From assembly GCA_963976435.1 (NCBI GenBank), contig CAXBKQ010000004.1, forward strand, positions 1-64,000: DNA of 64,000 bases. Reading direction: 5' to 3'. A model generated the notes under the pieces. That model ran no database searches. It saw nothing but the letters and a program-made list of their open reading frames with translations, and was not told the origin of the DNA. Both the position numbers and the translations under genes were made by a program. Numbering within the stretch: position 1 is the first letter of the stretch; each line of letters opens with the position of its first letter. The stretch is from CAKZNE01 sp963976435. Lineage in GTDB: Bacteria; Bacteroidota; Bacteroidia; Flavobacteriales; Schleiferiaceae. Below, piece after piece: positions 9,144 to 17,816 of this stretch.

Positions 9144-10046
9144 ATGAAATCCTTTGACTTAAATTCTCTTGACGGAAAAACGGCCCATGCTCATTTATTG
9201 GGGGCTATTGGTCCTAGACCTATTGCCTTAGCAAGCACCATGAATGCTAATGGTGAAGCCAATTTAAGTCCATTTAGTTATTTCAATGTTTTTAGCTCTA
9301 ATCCTCCAATCTTGATTTTTTCTCCAGCAAGAAGGGTGAGAAATAATACTACTAAAGACAGTCTTCACAATGCGGAAGCTATTCGCGAAGTGGTAATAAA
9401 TGTGGTAAGCCACGATATTGTAGAACAGGTATCCCTAGCTAGTACAGAATATGCCACAGGAGTAAATGAATTTACAAAGTCTGGCCTTAGTCCTATAGCT
9501 TCAGATATTGTAAAACCTTTTCGAGTAAAAGAATCACCCGTTCAATTTGAATGTAAGGTGAATGAAATTGTTAGTCTTGGAGAAAATGGAGGGGCAGGAA
9601 ATCTAATCATTTGCGAGGTTTTAAGAATGCATATTGAAGAGAGCATCCTAGACCATAATGGCAGAATAGACCCAGATAAAATTGACCTTGTTGGAAGAAT
9701 GGGTGGAAACTGGTATTGCAGAGCAAGTGGCTCTTCTTTGTTTGAAGTTGAAAAACCATTGGCCTCAATTGGAATTGGTGTAGACCAAATTCCGAAACGT
9801 ATTAGAGAAAGTGTTATCCTTACCGGGAATGATTTAGGGAAATTGGGAAATGTAGAAAAACTTCCTAGCGATGAAGAATTGGAAGTCTATTGCCAAGGTT
9901 CTAGCGTTCAGAATATTTTCAATAATTCAACAGACGGCTTGGAAGTGAGAGAGCAACTTCATCAATTGGCTCAAGACTTATTAGCAGAAGGCCAGGTTGA
10001 AGAGGCTTGGAAGGCATTATTATGTGATAAATTAAATAGAATATAG
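9144..10046 (+). CDS. Flavin reductase family protein
   Basis: This 300-residue protein has the FMN-binding split-barrel fold. The N-terminal half contains the hallmark IGPRPIALASTMNANGEANLSPFSYFNVFSSNPPILIFSP (about residues 22-62), where the GPRP/ANLSPFS segments bind FMN in relatives. Members reduce flavins with NAD(P)H or act as flavoprotein oxidoreductases; the substrate here is unknown. The last ~90 residues are a family-specific C-terminal extension common in Bacteroidota. It is followed 4 bp later by a DUF3127 gene, so they are likely one transcript. The ATG follows a -7 box with a very short leader. Confidence 0.9.
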   Translation: MKSFDLNSLDGKTAHAHLLGAIGPRPIALASTMNANGEANLSPFSYFNVFSSNPPILIFSPARRVRNNTTKDSLHNAEAIREVVINVVSHDIVEQVSLASTEYATGVNEFTKSGLSPIASDIVKPFRVKESPVQFECKVNEIVSLGENGGAGNLIICEVLRMHIEESILDHNGRIDPDKIDLVGRMGGNWYCRASGSSLFEVEKPLASIGIGVDQIPKRIRESVILTGNDLGKLGNVEKLPSDEELEVYCQGSSVQNIFNNSTDGLEVREQLHQLAQDLLAEGQVEEAWKALLCDKLNRI

Positions 10047-10050
10047 ATAA

Positions 10051-10401
10051 ATGGAAGTAAACGGATCAATCAAAAAGATCGGAGATGTACAGAGTATTAC
10101 CGACACTTTTAAAAAACGTGAATTGGTAGTAACAACTGAGGAGCAATATCCTCAGCATATTTTAGTGGAATTTACTCAAGACCGTACTAGCTTATTAGAC
10201 AGTTATAATATTGGTGATAAGGTGAGTGTAGGAATTAATTTAAGAGGTCGTGAGTGGACTTCCCCCCAAGGAGAGGTTAAGTATTTCAATACTGTTCAAG
10301 GTTGGAGAATTGAGAAAAAATCTAACGAACAGGCTGCTGGTGCTGGCGAAATGCCTCCTATGCCTCCAATGAATGATGAAGAGGACGATCTTCCATTCTA
10401 A
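10051..10401 (+). CDS. DUF3127 domain protein
   Basis: This 116-residue protein matches the DUF3127 family, small Bacteroidota proteins with an OB-fold-like beta barrel. The domain (about residues 1-90) includes FKKRELVVTTEEQYPQHILVEF and GREWTSPQGEVKYFNTVQGWRIEK. The C-terminus is a Pro/Met-rich linker ending in acidic DEEDDLPF, which resembles the acidic tail of single-stranded DNA-binding proteins. That resemblance suggests, but does not show, a nucleic-acid role. It is probably co-transcribed with the flavin reductase and is closed by a strong terminator. Confidence 0.9.
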   Translation: MEVNGSIKKIGDVQSITDTFKKRELVVTTEEQYPQHILVEFTQDRTSLLDSYNIGDKVSVGINLRGREWTSPQGEVKYFNTVQGWRIEKKSNEQAAGAGEMPPMPPMNDEEDDLPF

Positions 10402-10424
10402 AACTACTGGAAATTCAAAATATT

Positions 10425-10452
10425 AAAACCCGAGCATTACTCGGGTTTTTTT
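10425..10452 (+). terminator. Rho-independent terminator after DUF3127 gene
   Basis: AAAACCCGAG (10425-10434) and CTCGGGTTTT (10440-10449) form a 10-bp GC-rich stem with a CATTA loop and a T-run. Confidence 0.92.
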
Positions 10453-10517
10453 ATCCCCAATTTTCGATCACAGAACGAATATGAAGTCTTTAAAGGCAAG
10501 AGCTACATTTACTTAGC

Positions 10518-10525
10518 TATATTTG
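10518..10525 (+). promoter_or_regulatory. -7 box four bases before a GTG start
   Basis: TATATTTG is a perfect TAnnTTTG box. Only four bases separate it from the GTG at 10530, so the transcript would begin at or near the start codon. Confidence 0.5.
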
Positions 10526-10529
10526 AAAG

Positions 10530-12329
10530 GTGAATAGTCTCTTTCCTAAATACAGTAAAACTCTCTTTTTCAGCTTCCTTTTTCTCGGTTTTGGTTGGAC
10601 TGGAAATTTATGCCTCGCCCAAAGTCAGCCCGTAGTTTTGGTGGAATATAATTCTGGTTTCCATACGATTACCGAAGCTTTGGATCATTTAAAGACTTTG
10701 GACATCAATTCCAATCTCACTCTCCAGTTAAATGCACGCAACTACTTAAACGAGCCCAATTATTTAAGTACCGAAAATATAAATATGAATGGCTACCATT
10801 TAAGCATTCAAGGAAAATCCCCAGAGGAAAAATCAAGAATACTAATGGATGGAAGTACGGCACATGTTTTCGACAATCACCTCTCTAATTTTAGCCTTAA
10901 GAATGTAATTCTTGAAGGTGCCAATCCCAAAACTTTAAACGGAAGCATCTTTCGCCAAAAGGGAATGGAAGAGAATATCAGTTTGGATCATGTGGATATG
11001 ATTGGTGGATATTGTGGCATAAGAGCTACTACCAAAATTAATGGCCTTTATCTATCCAATATTGTTTCTAGCCGGGTTCCTCATGGTACTTTTAGAATTG
11101 GCAATGGAAGTTTTAGCGGCAGTAGATCCGACACTATGCTTTGGGAAAGGGACAGCGCGGATTATGATATGTGGAATGTAGAAATCAGCAATATCACCTT
11201 ATTAGACGATTTGGATAATGATACCATACCAGGTTCTGAAGAGGTGTATAATGGCTTTTTATTGCTGAAAAAAATCTACAATTTAAAGCTAAATGGCATC
11301 ACAGCTCCAAAAGGAAATGGAGGTGGAATTTTATCTATCGAGAATAGTAGACATGTTACCATTCAAAATGTAAATGTTACGGAATATGGCTATAATCAGC
11401 CGAGCAGTTCTGGCTTTTATATTTTTAAATGCGATTATGTTGATGTTTTCAATAATATTTTAAAAACCAAGGAAGGAGATAGCCGATCCCATGTTAGCTA
11501 TCACTTTATTATTAGCGACCAAATCTCCTTTTGCCATAATACAGGTATTGCCAGTAGGTTTAATGATAGGGTTATTTTTGGATTTCAGCTTAGTCATATC
11601 AATAGCTTTGAAGGGAATCTTATTAAGATGAAAGATTATGCCTGTATAATTGGATTTAGAGAATTTGATAATTACCAAGCTACTATGGCCAATGATTGGA
11701 AAAGTATTGATCAAAATGCTTGGTCCAATACCACCAGTTCTTTACCATTATTCAATTTGGAAGAATTAGATGGTCGGACCTATATCGTAATGCACAATAA
11801 CGCTTCAACCAAGCTTAATCAATTGGATTTTAGCGAGTATCAAAATGACTTTCAAAAGGGTGTAAATTCTGTTTTTGCTTATCCTGAGAGTAGAATATTT
11901 TTTAGAAAATTTAGCTATTACCAAAAGGATGGAAGTTTGGGTAGAAACATGGTTTCGGAGAGTCGTATAGACTATGACCTTAACGGAGCCTTAAGAACCT
12001 TACCCACAGATGCCGGTGCTCTTGATGCTGATTTTTTATTGAATATAAACAGCGAGGAATTGGAGGAAGATGAAGAATCTAAATTTTCCCTCTATCCAAA
12101 TCCAAATGATGGCAGTTTTAAAATAGAGTTTCCCAATCATTATAAGGAGATAAAACTGAAATTGATTGATGCCCATGGGAGGTCTGTAGGCTTTAGCTCC
12201 AACCAAACTTTAAGAGGTGGAAAAAATACCATTGAAATAGATTTAGGTGATAATAAAGCTCCGGGAATTTATACCCTTAGGCTAACTTTAAATGAGGAGG
12301 TTCATCACCAAAGCTTTATCCTTAAATAG
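10530..12329 (+). CDS. Secreted beta-helix protein with T9SS type A sorting domain
   Basis: This 599-residue protein has a signal peptide (KYSKTLFFSFLFLGFGWTGNLCLAQ, about residues 7-31). A long repetitive region with alternating short hydrophobic strands and Asn/Ser-rich turns follows (about 60-400), typical of right-handed parallel beta-helix (pectate-lyase-like) proteins. The C-terminal ~75 residues (FSLYPNPNDGSFKIEF ... GIYTLRLTLNEE) are a type A sorting domain that directs type IX secretion to the cell surface. The start is GTG because an in-frame TGA lies two codons upstream and the next Met is past the signal peptide. Enzymatic activity is not evident; polysaccharide binding or cleavage is a guess. 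Confidence 0.85.
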   Translation: MNSLFPKYSKTLFFSFLFLGFGWTGNLCLAQSQPVVLVEYNSGFHTITEALDHLKTLDINSNLTLQLNARNYLNEPNYLSTENINMNGYHLSIQGKSPEEKSRILMDGSTAHVFDNHLSNFSLKNVILEGANPKTLNGSIFRQKGMEENISLDHVDMIGGYCGIRATTKINGLYLSNIVSSRVPHGTFRIGNGSFSGSRSDTMLWERDSADYDMWNVEISNITLLDDLDNDTIPGSEEVYNGFLLLKKIYNLKLNGITAPKGNGGGILSIENSRHVTIQNVNVTEYGYNQPSSSGFYIFKCDYVDVFNNILKTKEGDSRSHVSYHFIISDQISFCHNTGIASRFNDRVIFGFQLSHINSFEGNLIKMKDYACIIGFREFDNYQATMANDWKSIDQNAWSNTTSSLPLFNLEELDGRTYIVMHNNASTKLNQLDFSEYQNDFQKGVNSVFAYPESRIFFRKFSYYQKDGSLGRNMVSESRIDYDLNGALRTLPTDAGALDADFLLNINSEELEEDEESKFSLYPNPNDGSFKIEFPNHYKEIKLKLIDAHGRSVGFSSNQTLRGGKNTIEIDLGDNKAPGIYTLRLTLNEEVHHQSFILK

Positions 12330-12377
12330 GGCAATAAACATTTTAATTCTTATTTTCCCAAGGTAAAATTTATCCAT

Positions 12378-13763
12378 ATGAATTTTTCGGAACGTTTTGA
12401 AGCCCTCTTCAAAAGAATCCTTCCTAGTCCATTTACCATTGCAATAGTTCTTACGCTATTCAGTTTCCTAATTGCCTTTATTTTCACAGACTCTCCCAAA
12501 GATGAAAATCATTTGATGAATATTATGTCTTATTGGGAGAAAGGAATGTGGGATCAGTCATTGCTCGCCTTTGCTGTGCAAATGATGTTGATGCTTGTTT
12601 TGGGTCATACCTTGGCTTTGTCTCCCTTTATTTCAAGATTAATAGAGGGTATCATCCACTTTGGATCCAGTCCTGCCAGAGCCGCATGGTTGGTGTGCTT
12701 TTTCACCATGCTTTTGGCTTTTTTCAATTGGGGACTTGGGCTAATTTTTGGAGCTATTATCGCTAGAAAAGTTGGTGAAAAATTTAGCCAAGAAGGCAAA
12801 AAACTAAACTACGCTCTTATTGGTGCTGCTGGATATTCTGGTTTAATAGTTTGGCATGGTGGTATTTCTGGTAGTGCGCCGGTTAAGGCTGCCGAAACTG
12901 GAAACATCAAAAGCATGATGCAAGGTCTTTTACCGGAAGAAGAGCTGTCGTCCATAGTTGGCGAAATAGCTTTTAAGGATAGTGTTTTCAGCCCTATGAA
13001 CCTCAGCATCTCACTAGTACTATTGCTGGTTTTACCATTATTAATGGCTTGGATATCTAAAAAATCCAGTGCTAAAAGTTTTCAAATTCCCCTTCAACAA
13101 AAAACTCTTTCCATACCAAACAAGGTTTTTAACGGAGCCGAAAAATTAGACCACAGCCGTATCCTTTGCATCGGTTTTGCCTTGATTCTTTTATTTTATT
13201 CTGTTCTTATTCCCTTATCCCAACAGCCCTTTTCTTGGAAGTTTATCAACCCAAATTATATCAACTTATTATTACTTGGTCTGGCCTTACTATTTCACGG
13301 CAGTTTCTCCAATTTTTTGAAGGCCATAGACAAGGCCATTGGTGGAGCTAGTGCCATTTTAATTCAGTTTCCCCTTTATTTTGGGATAATGGGAATAATG
13401 AAACACAGTGGATTGATCCATGAAATGAGTGGATTTTTTGTGAGCATAGCTAGTGAAAGCAGTTTACCCATATACACCTTTTTCAGCGCAGGTTTGGTAA
13501 ACGTTTTTGTACCTAGTGGTGGTGGGCAATGGGCGGTTCAAGGACCTATAATTGTGCAAGCCGCTCAAAGTTTAGATGCCCCTTTGGCAAAAAACATAAT
13601 GGCCATGGCTTATGGAGATCAACTCACCAATATGTTGCAACCTTTTTGGGCATTACCACTTTTGGGAATTACCGGCCTCAAGGCAAGAGAAATTATTCCC
13701 TATACTCTTTTTATGATGCTTATAGGTGCCCTAGTTTTTATTCTCGGATTAATACTGTTTTAA
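12378..13763 (+). CDS. AtoE-type short-chain fatty acid transporter
   Basis: This 461-residue polytopic inner-membrane protein has about ten to twelve hydrophobic segments. It resembles the AtoE/TIGR00366 short-chain fatty acid transporter family: ALSPFISRLIEG, NWGLGLIFGAIIARKVG, YSGLIVWHGGISGSAPVKAAE, VFVPSGGGQWAVQGPIIVQAA and GDQLTNMLQPFWALPLLGI are characteristic. It would import acetoacetate or short-chain fatty acids, but neighbours give no metabolic confirmation. Its TAA overlaps the ATG of aat by one base (TAATG), which suggests translational coupling. Confidence 0.88.
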   Translation: MNFSERFEALFKRILPSPFTIAIVLTLFSFLIAFIFTDSPKDENHLMNIMSYWEKGMWDQSLLAFAVQMMLMLVLGHTLALSPFISRLIEGIIHFGSSPARAAWLVCFFTMLLAFFNWGLGLIFGAIIARKVGEKFSQEGKKLNYALIGAAGYSGLIVWHGGISGSAPVKAAETGNIKSMMQGLLPEEELSSIVGEIAFKDSVFSPMNLSISLVLLLVLPLLMAWISKKSSAKSFQIPLQQKTLSIPNKVFNGAEKLDHSRILCIGFALILLFYSVLIPLSQQPFSWKFINPNYINLLLLGLALLFHGSFSNFLKAIDKAIGGASAILIQFPLYFGIMGIMKHSGLIHEMSGFFVSIASESSLPIYTFFSAGLVNVFVPSGGGQWAVQGPIIVQAAQSLDAPLAKNIMAMAYGDQLTNMLQPFWALPLLGITGLKAREIIPYTLFMMLIGALVFILGLILF

Positions 13764-14446
13764 TGCCCGTTTACCAATTAGATGATAGGCTTTGGTTTCC
13801 CCCTGAGGAAGAATATGAGGAACATGGTGTAATTGCCATTGGTGGTGACCTTAGTGTTTCACGCCTTGTATTGGCTTATCAAATGGGGGTTTTTCCATGG
13901 TATAATTCTGATGAACCAATAACCTGGTGGAGCCCCTTTAAAAGAATGGTTTTAAAACCTGGGGAGGTGAAAATTTCAAAGTCTAGCCGAAATCTTCTAA
14001 ACCGAAATTTATTTACTATTAAATTTGATACAGCATTTGAGGAGGTATTAAATCATTGCCAAAAAATAAAAAGGAAAAACCAGGATGGTACATGGTTGAA
14101 TGAAGAACTAAAATCTAGCATATTGGACCTTCATCAATTGGGCCTGGCTCATAGTGTAGAATGCTGGAAGGGCAAGGAATTGGTTGGTGGATTATATGGT
14201 ATTTCCATGGGTAAAATGTTCTTTGGAGAATCTATGTTTTCCTTGGAAAGCAATGCCAGTAAAATTGCATTTATTGCCTTGTGCAAAAAGTTAGAATCCC
14301 TTAATTTTAATTGGGTTGACTGTCAAATTCACAATCCTTATTTGGAAAGTTTGGGGGCTTATGAAATCAGCAGGACTGCCTTTCTTGCGGAGATAAAATC
14401 TAATGAATTAGCTAGTACTTTAAGGGGTAGTTGGCAAAATATTTAG
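13763..14446 (+). CDS. aat: Leucyl/phenylalanyl-tRNA-protein transferase
   Basis: This 227-residue enzyme adds Leu or Phe from charged tRNA to N-terminal Lys/Arg of proteins, marking them for ClpAP/ClpS degradation (N-degron pathway). Family motifs: WFPPEEEYEEHGVIAIGGDLS (about 10-30), GVFPWYNSDEPITWWSPFKRMVL (about 41-63), and SVECWKGKELVGGLYGISMGKMFFGESMFS with WVDCQIHNPYLESLGAYEISR. I take the ATG at 13763, which matches the usual N-terminus, rather than an upstream frame extension inside the transporter gene. It ends in a 4-bp convergent overlap with the minus-strand permease gene. Confidence 0.96.
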   Translation: MPVYQLDDRLWFPPEEEYEEHGVIAIGGDLSVSRLVLAYQMGVFPWYNSDEPITWWSPFKRMVLKPGEVKISKSSRNLLNRNLFTIKFDTAFEEVLNHCQKIKRKNQDGTWLNEELKSSILDLHQLGLAHSVECWKGKELVGGLYGISMGKMFFGESMFSLESNASKIAFIALCKKLESLNFNWVDCQIHNPYLESLGAYEISRTAFLAEIKSNELASTLRGSWQNI

Positions 14447-15531
14447 GCTTTGTGCTGGCGTACATCTAAGGCATCGCGTAGAGAGTTTCCCAACATCATA
14501 AAGGCTAGAACGAGCATCATAATTGCTAAACCTGGAGCAATAGCCAAATAAGCTTTATCCACAATTAAATAGGCATAATGATCTTTTATCATGCTTCCCC
14601 AACTGGGCATCGGTGGCTGGGCTCCTATTCCTAAAAAGCTCAATCCGCTTTCTATTAAAATAGCTGCAGCAAAATTCGCCGCTGAAATTACTATTACTGG
14701 TGCCAAAACATTAGGCAATAAATGTTTAAAAATAATCCTCAAATCACTGAATCCTAAAACTTCGGCGGCTTTTATATATTCTTTTTCTTTTACGCTTAAA
14801 ACCTGGCCTCTAACTATCCGTGCCACTTCCACCCACATGGTAAACCCAACGGCAATAAATACTTGCCAAAAACCTTTTCCGAGTGCCAGGGTAATGGCAA
14901 TAACCAAGAGCAGGGTAGGAATAGACCAAACCACATTGATAAACCACATTACAATTTTATCTACTAGCCCACCGTAATAACCCGCAATAGCCCCCATGGG
15001 TATACCAATAATTAGAGAAATTAAAACAGAAACAAAGCCTACTGAAAAGGAAATACGGGTTCCTAATAATAATCTACTCAATAAATCCCTGCCATATTTA
15101 TCGGTACCTAGGCTAAAGGATTTCGATTCAATATTTTGGCTAGCTTGAAACCCATTTTCCCCGAATTTTGCTAGGTCAACTTCCCTTATTAAACCAGTCC
15201 CGATATCAGAATACTCTTCATATATCAATGACTTTTCATTTAGGGAATAGCCATTAATTGGAATAGATGTAAAGGGCATACTTTCTCCGAGGAACATAGC
15301 GCTGAAAAATCCTTTTTCATCTATATGGGCTTTTGGGATTTTAAGCATGCTCACATTAAATCCTGGCTTTTTACCTGCCAAGGACAGGTGCATTTCATTG
15401 GCATTTGGGCTGGAGTCTGGAATAATGAAATAGGCAAATATGCTCACAAAAAAAGCAAGAAGGATGATCAACATCCCTCCTGCTCCTAATGGATCTTTTA
15501 GTATTTTTTTAAATAGTTTTTCTTGGGCCAA
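14443..15531 (-). CDS. ABC transporter permease, DppC/OppC type
   Basis: This 362-residue inner-membrane permease is of the dipeptide/oligopeptide importer class. TM1 lies at about residues 19-37, then a large extracytoplasmic segment (about 38-145), then five more TM segments. The family start FSLGTDKYGRDLLSRLLLGTRIS and the ATPase-contact EAA loop (AAEVLGFSDLRIIFKHLLPNVLAPVI) are clear. No partner permease, ATPase or binding protein lies next to it, so its complex is encoded elsewhere. It follows the prc protease gene by 5 bp and is probably co-transcribed. The ~100-residue loop after TM1 is larger than in E. coli DppC. Confidence 0.92.
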   Translation of the reverse strand: MAQEKLFKKILKDPLGAGGMLIILLAFFVSIFAYFIIPDSSPNANEMHLSLAGKKPGFNVSMLKIPKAHIDEKGFFSAMFLGESMPFTSIPINGYSLNEKSLIYEEYSDIGTGLIREVDLAKFGENGFQASQNIESKSFSLGTDKYGRDLLSRLLLGTRISFSVGFVSVLISLIIGIPMGAIAGYYGGLVDKIVMWFINVVWSIPTLLLVIAITLALGKGFWQVFIAVGFTMWVEVARIVRGQVLSVKEKEYIKAAEVLGFSDLRIIFKHLLPNVLAPVIVISAANFAAAILIESGLSFLGIGAQPPMPSWGSMIKDHYAYLIVDKAYLAIAPGLAIMMLVLAFMMLGNSLRDALDVRQHKA

Positions 15532-15536
15532 GAATC

Positions 15537-17642
15537 TTAACTTAAATCCAGTGCAACGGCAAAGGCTTCGCTAAGGTAAATATCATTTTTTAGGCTTTTA
15601 AACCATTGCTCAGCTTCCTTATTTTTCTCTTCGTTTTCTTTCCATAGCTTAAGATCCTCCTTATTTCCACTCAAGAGTAGATCTTCTTCCGATTTGCGAA
15701 TACCTTTGTATTTTTCAGACTTTTCACGGAAGGCCTCCCTTTCTGCTCTAAAATCTTCGAAGTTTAAACTTACTACCGAATTTTCCTGTTCTTCTTTTAG
15801 CCATTTTGCATATTCATCAATAAGATCAAACTTTTCATTATTTTCTATTCTTTCCTTGCTATTGGCTATGGCTTTAGGGTATTTATCTGTACCATTTTCC
15901 CAAACCTCATATTCTGCTGTTTCTATTTCATCATAGGGAAGTGCAAAATCTTGTTCGCGCTCTCCAAATTTTATATAGGAGTAATTATCAGGCATAACAA
16001 TTTCTGGGTTTACACCTTTTAGTTGAGGGGTTCCACCATTTATTCTATAATACTTTTGGATGGTCAACTTTAAGGCTCCTATTGGTCGAAGGTCATTGTT
16101 CCTTGCCCCTAGTGCCCTATCCATATCAAAAACATTTTGAACTGTACCTTTTCCAAAAGTAGATTTACTACCAATAATAATCCCCCTTTTATAATCTTGA
16201 ATGGCCGCAGCAAAAATCTCAGATGCTGAAGCACTTAGTTGATTCACCATTACTACTAGTGGTCCATCATAGGCCACTCTATTGTCACTATCCCTTAAAA
16301 CCCTTGGATTTTTGCCCGGTGCTTTTACCTGAACTACTGGCCCATCTTTTATAAATAAACCTACAATATCAATCACTCCTTGTAGGGATCCACCACCATT
16401 ATTCCTCAAATCCAGAACTATGCTTTTTACTTTTTCAGCTTTAAGTTTTTCAATTTCTTTTCTTACATCTTCGGCGCAATCCCTATTGCTATCCTCGTAA
16501 AAATTCACATAAAATTTTGGAAGGCGTATATACCCCACCTTATCCTCTCCTTCACCAATAACTGCAGATTTTGCGAAGGTGGCTCCAATTTCAACTACAT
16601 CTCTAATTATAGAAATCGTTTGCTTTGAGCCATCAATTTTTTGAATGCTTAAGATCACCTCACTACCCTTAGGTCCACGGATATACTTTACCGCTTTTCT
16701 TACGCTCATCCCAACAAGGTTTACAGCTTCCTCCTCTTTTTTATCACCCTGCTTTACCGCTAGGATTTTATCCCCTACTTCCAATTCACCTTGTTTCCAG
16801 CATGCGCTACCGGTAATAATTTTTGTGATGGTAACATAGTCTCCTTTTTGTAATAGTTGAGCACCAATACCCTGCAACTGGCCAGTCATGCTGATTTCAA
16901 AATCTTCCTTTTTTTCAGGAGCAAAATACTGGGTATGAGGATCGTAAATATTTGTAATGGAATTTACATATACGGCTACCCAATCCATTCTTTCCAGTTC
17001 CATTAGAGATTCGTACCAATCGTTATGCAGTTCTAATTCCTTTTCTCTAGCTTCTTGTTCTAGGGTTTCAAAACTTTTAATTACCACGGAAGTATCCTTT
17101 TTTTCAATGGCATTTTCTTGTTCTTCAATTTTATCTTCAATTCTATTGAGGACTCTATTTTTCAAATACTTCCTCCATCTGTCCTTGAGCTCAACTTCAT
17201 TGGAAACAAAATCCAATTTTTCATCATCTGTTTCAAATTTCTCCTTTTTGTCAAAATCAAATTCTGCACTTAAAATATCCTGGTAGTAATTTTTTATTTC
17301 CCCAAATCGCTTATTATAAATCGCATATGCCTCATCAAAAAAATCAAGTTCGGCAGTTCGGAGTTCATCGTCTAAATGCTTTTTATATTTATCAAGAGAT
17401 TCAATATCGGATTTCAACAAATACCTTTTGCTATAATCCATATTTTCAATAAAATGATCAAATACCTTTTCAGAAAAATCATCATCCACGGTTTGCGGTG
17501 AAAAATGAGACTGATTGAGCACACCATATATTAAGTTTAGAATAACTTTATCCTTCTTACTAGCATCATCTTCTCCTGAGAAACTGAATCCCAGAGCCAG
17601 TGCTACAAACATTCCTAGCACAAAAAATTTAATCTTATTCAT
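15537..17642 (-). CDS. prc: Carboxy-terminal processing (tail-specific) protease, S41 family
   Basis: This 701-residue periplasmic protease has a signal peptide (FFVLGMFVALALGFSFS), a long helical N-terminal domain, a PDZ domain (about 235-335, GQLQGIGAQLLQKGDYVTITKI...GDKILAVK) and the S41 catalytic core. The catalytic pair is Ser472 in NQLSASASEIF and Lys498 in STFGKGTVQN. A C-terminal DUF3340-like helical region completes the Prc architecture. It degrades or trims envelope proteins from the C-terminus. It precedes the DppC-type permease gene by 5 bp on the same strand. Confidence 0.95.
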   Translation of the reverse strand: MNKIKFFVLGMFVALALGFSFSGEDDASKKDKVILNLIYGVLNQSHFSPQTVDDDFSEKVFDHFIENMDYSKRYLLKSDIESLDKYKKHLDDELRTAELDFFDEAYAIYNKRFGEIKNYYQDILSAEFDFDKKEKFETDDEKLDFVSNEVELKDRWRKYLKNRVLNRIEDKIEEQENAIEKKDTSVVIKSFETLEQEAREKELELHNDWYESLMELERMDWVAVYVNSITNIYDPHTQYFAPEKKEDFEISMTGQLQGIGAQLLQKGDYVTITKIITGSACWKQGELEVGDKILAVKQGDKKEEEAVNLVGMSVRKAVKYIRGPKGSEVILSIQKIDGSKQTISIIRDVVEIGATFAKSAVIGEGEDKVGYIRLPKFYVNFYEDSNRDCAEDVRKEIEKLKAEKVKSIVLDLRNNGGGSLQGVIDIVGLFIKDGPVVQVKAPGKNPRVLRDSDNRVAYDGPLVVMVNQLSASASEIFAAAIQDYKRGIIIGSKSTFGKGTVQNVFDMDRALGARNNDLRPIGALKLTIQKYYRINGGTPQLKGVNPEIVMPDNYSYIKFGEREQDFALPYDEIETAEYEVWENGTDKYPKAIANSKERIENNEKFDLIDEYAKWLKEEQENSVVSLNFEDFRAEREAFREKSEKYKGIRKSEEDLLLSGNKEDLKLWKENEEKNKEAEQWFKSLKNDIYLSEAFAVALDLS

Positions 17643-17731
17643 TTATCCAATTTACATTAATCCTTAGAACGAATCGAAATTAAGGAAAGTCTATTAATTC
17701 CAAGCTTTTTATTATCGATATTTGCCCCCTT

Positions 17732-17739
17732 TAATTTTG
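17732..17739 (+). promoter_or_regulatory. -7 box upstream of TonB receptor operon
   Basis: TAATTTTG, 77 bp before the ATG at 17817, leaves a leader of about 70 nt. No convincing -33 element was seen. Confidence 0.4.
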
Positions 17740-17816
17740 ACAATCTAATTCAAAAAAGTGGAGTCTGCTTTCCGGATTCTATCTTTAGGATTTTTTTAAC
17801 AAACAAAGTCTAAAAC

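Noticed and set aside
13529..13762. N-terminal extension of aat inside the transporter gene
   Set aside because: The extension is an out-of-frame reading of the AtoE-type gene. The Aat family N-terminus fits the ATG at 13763.
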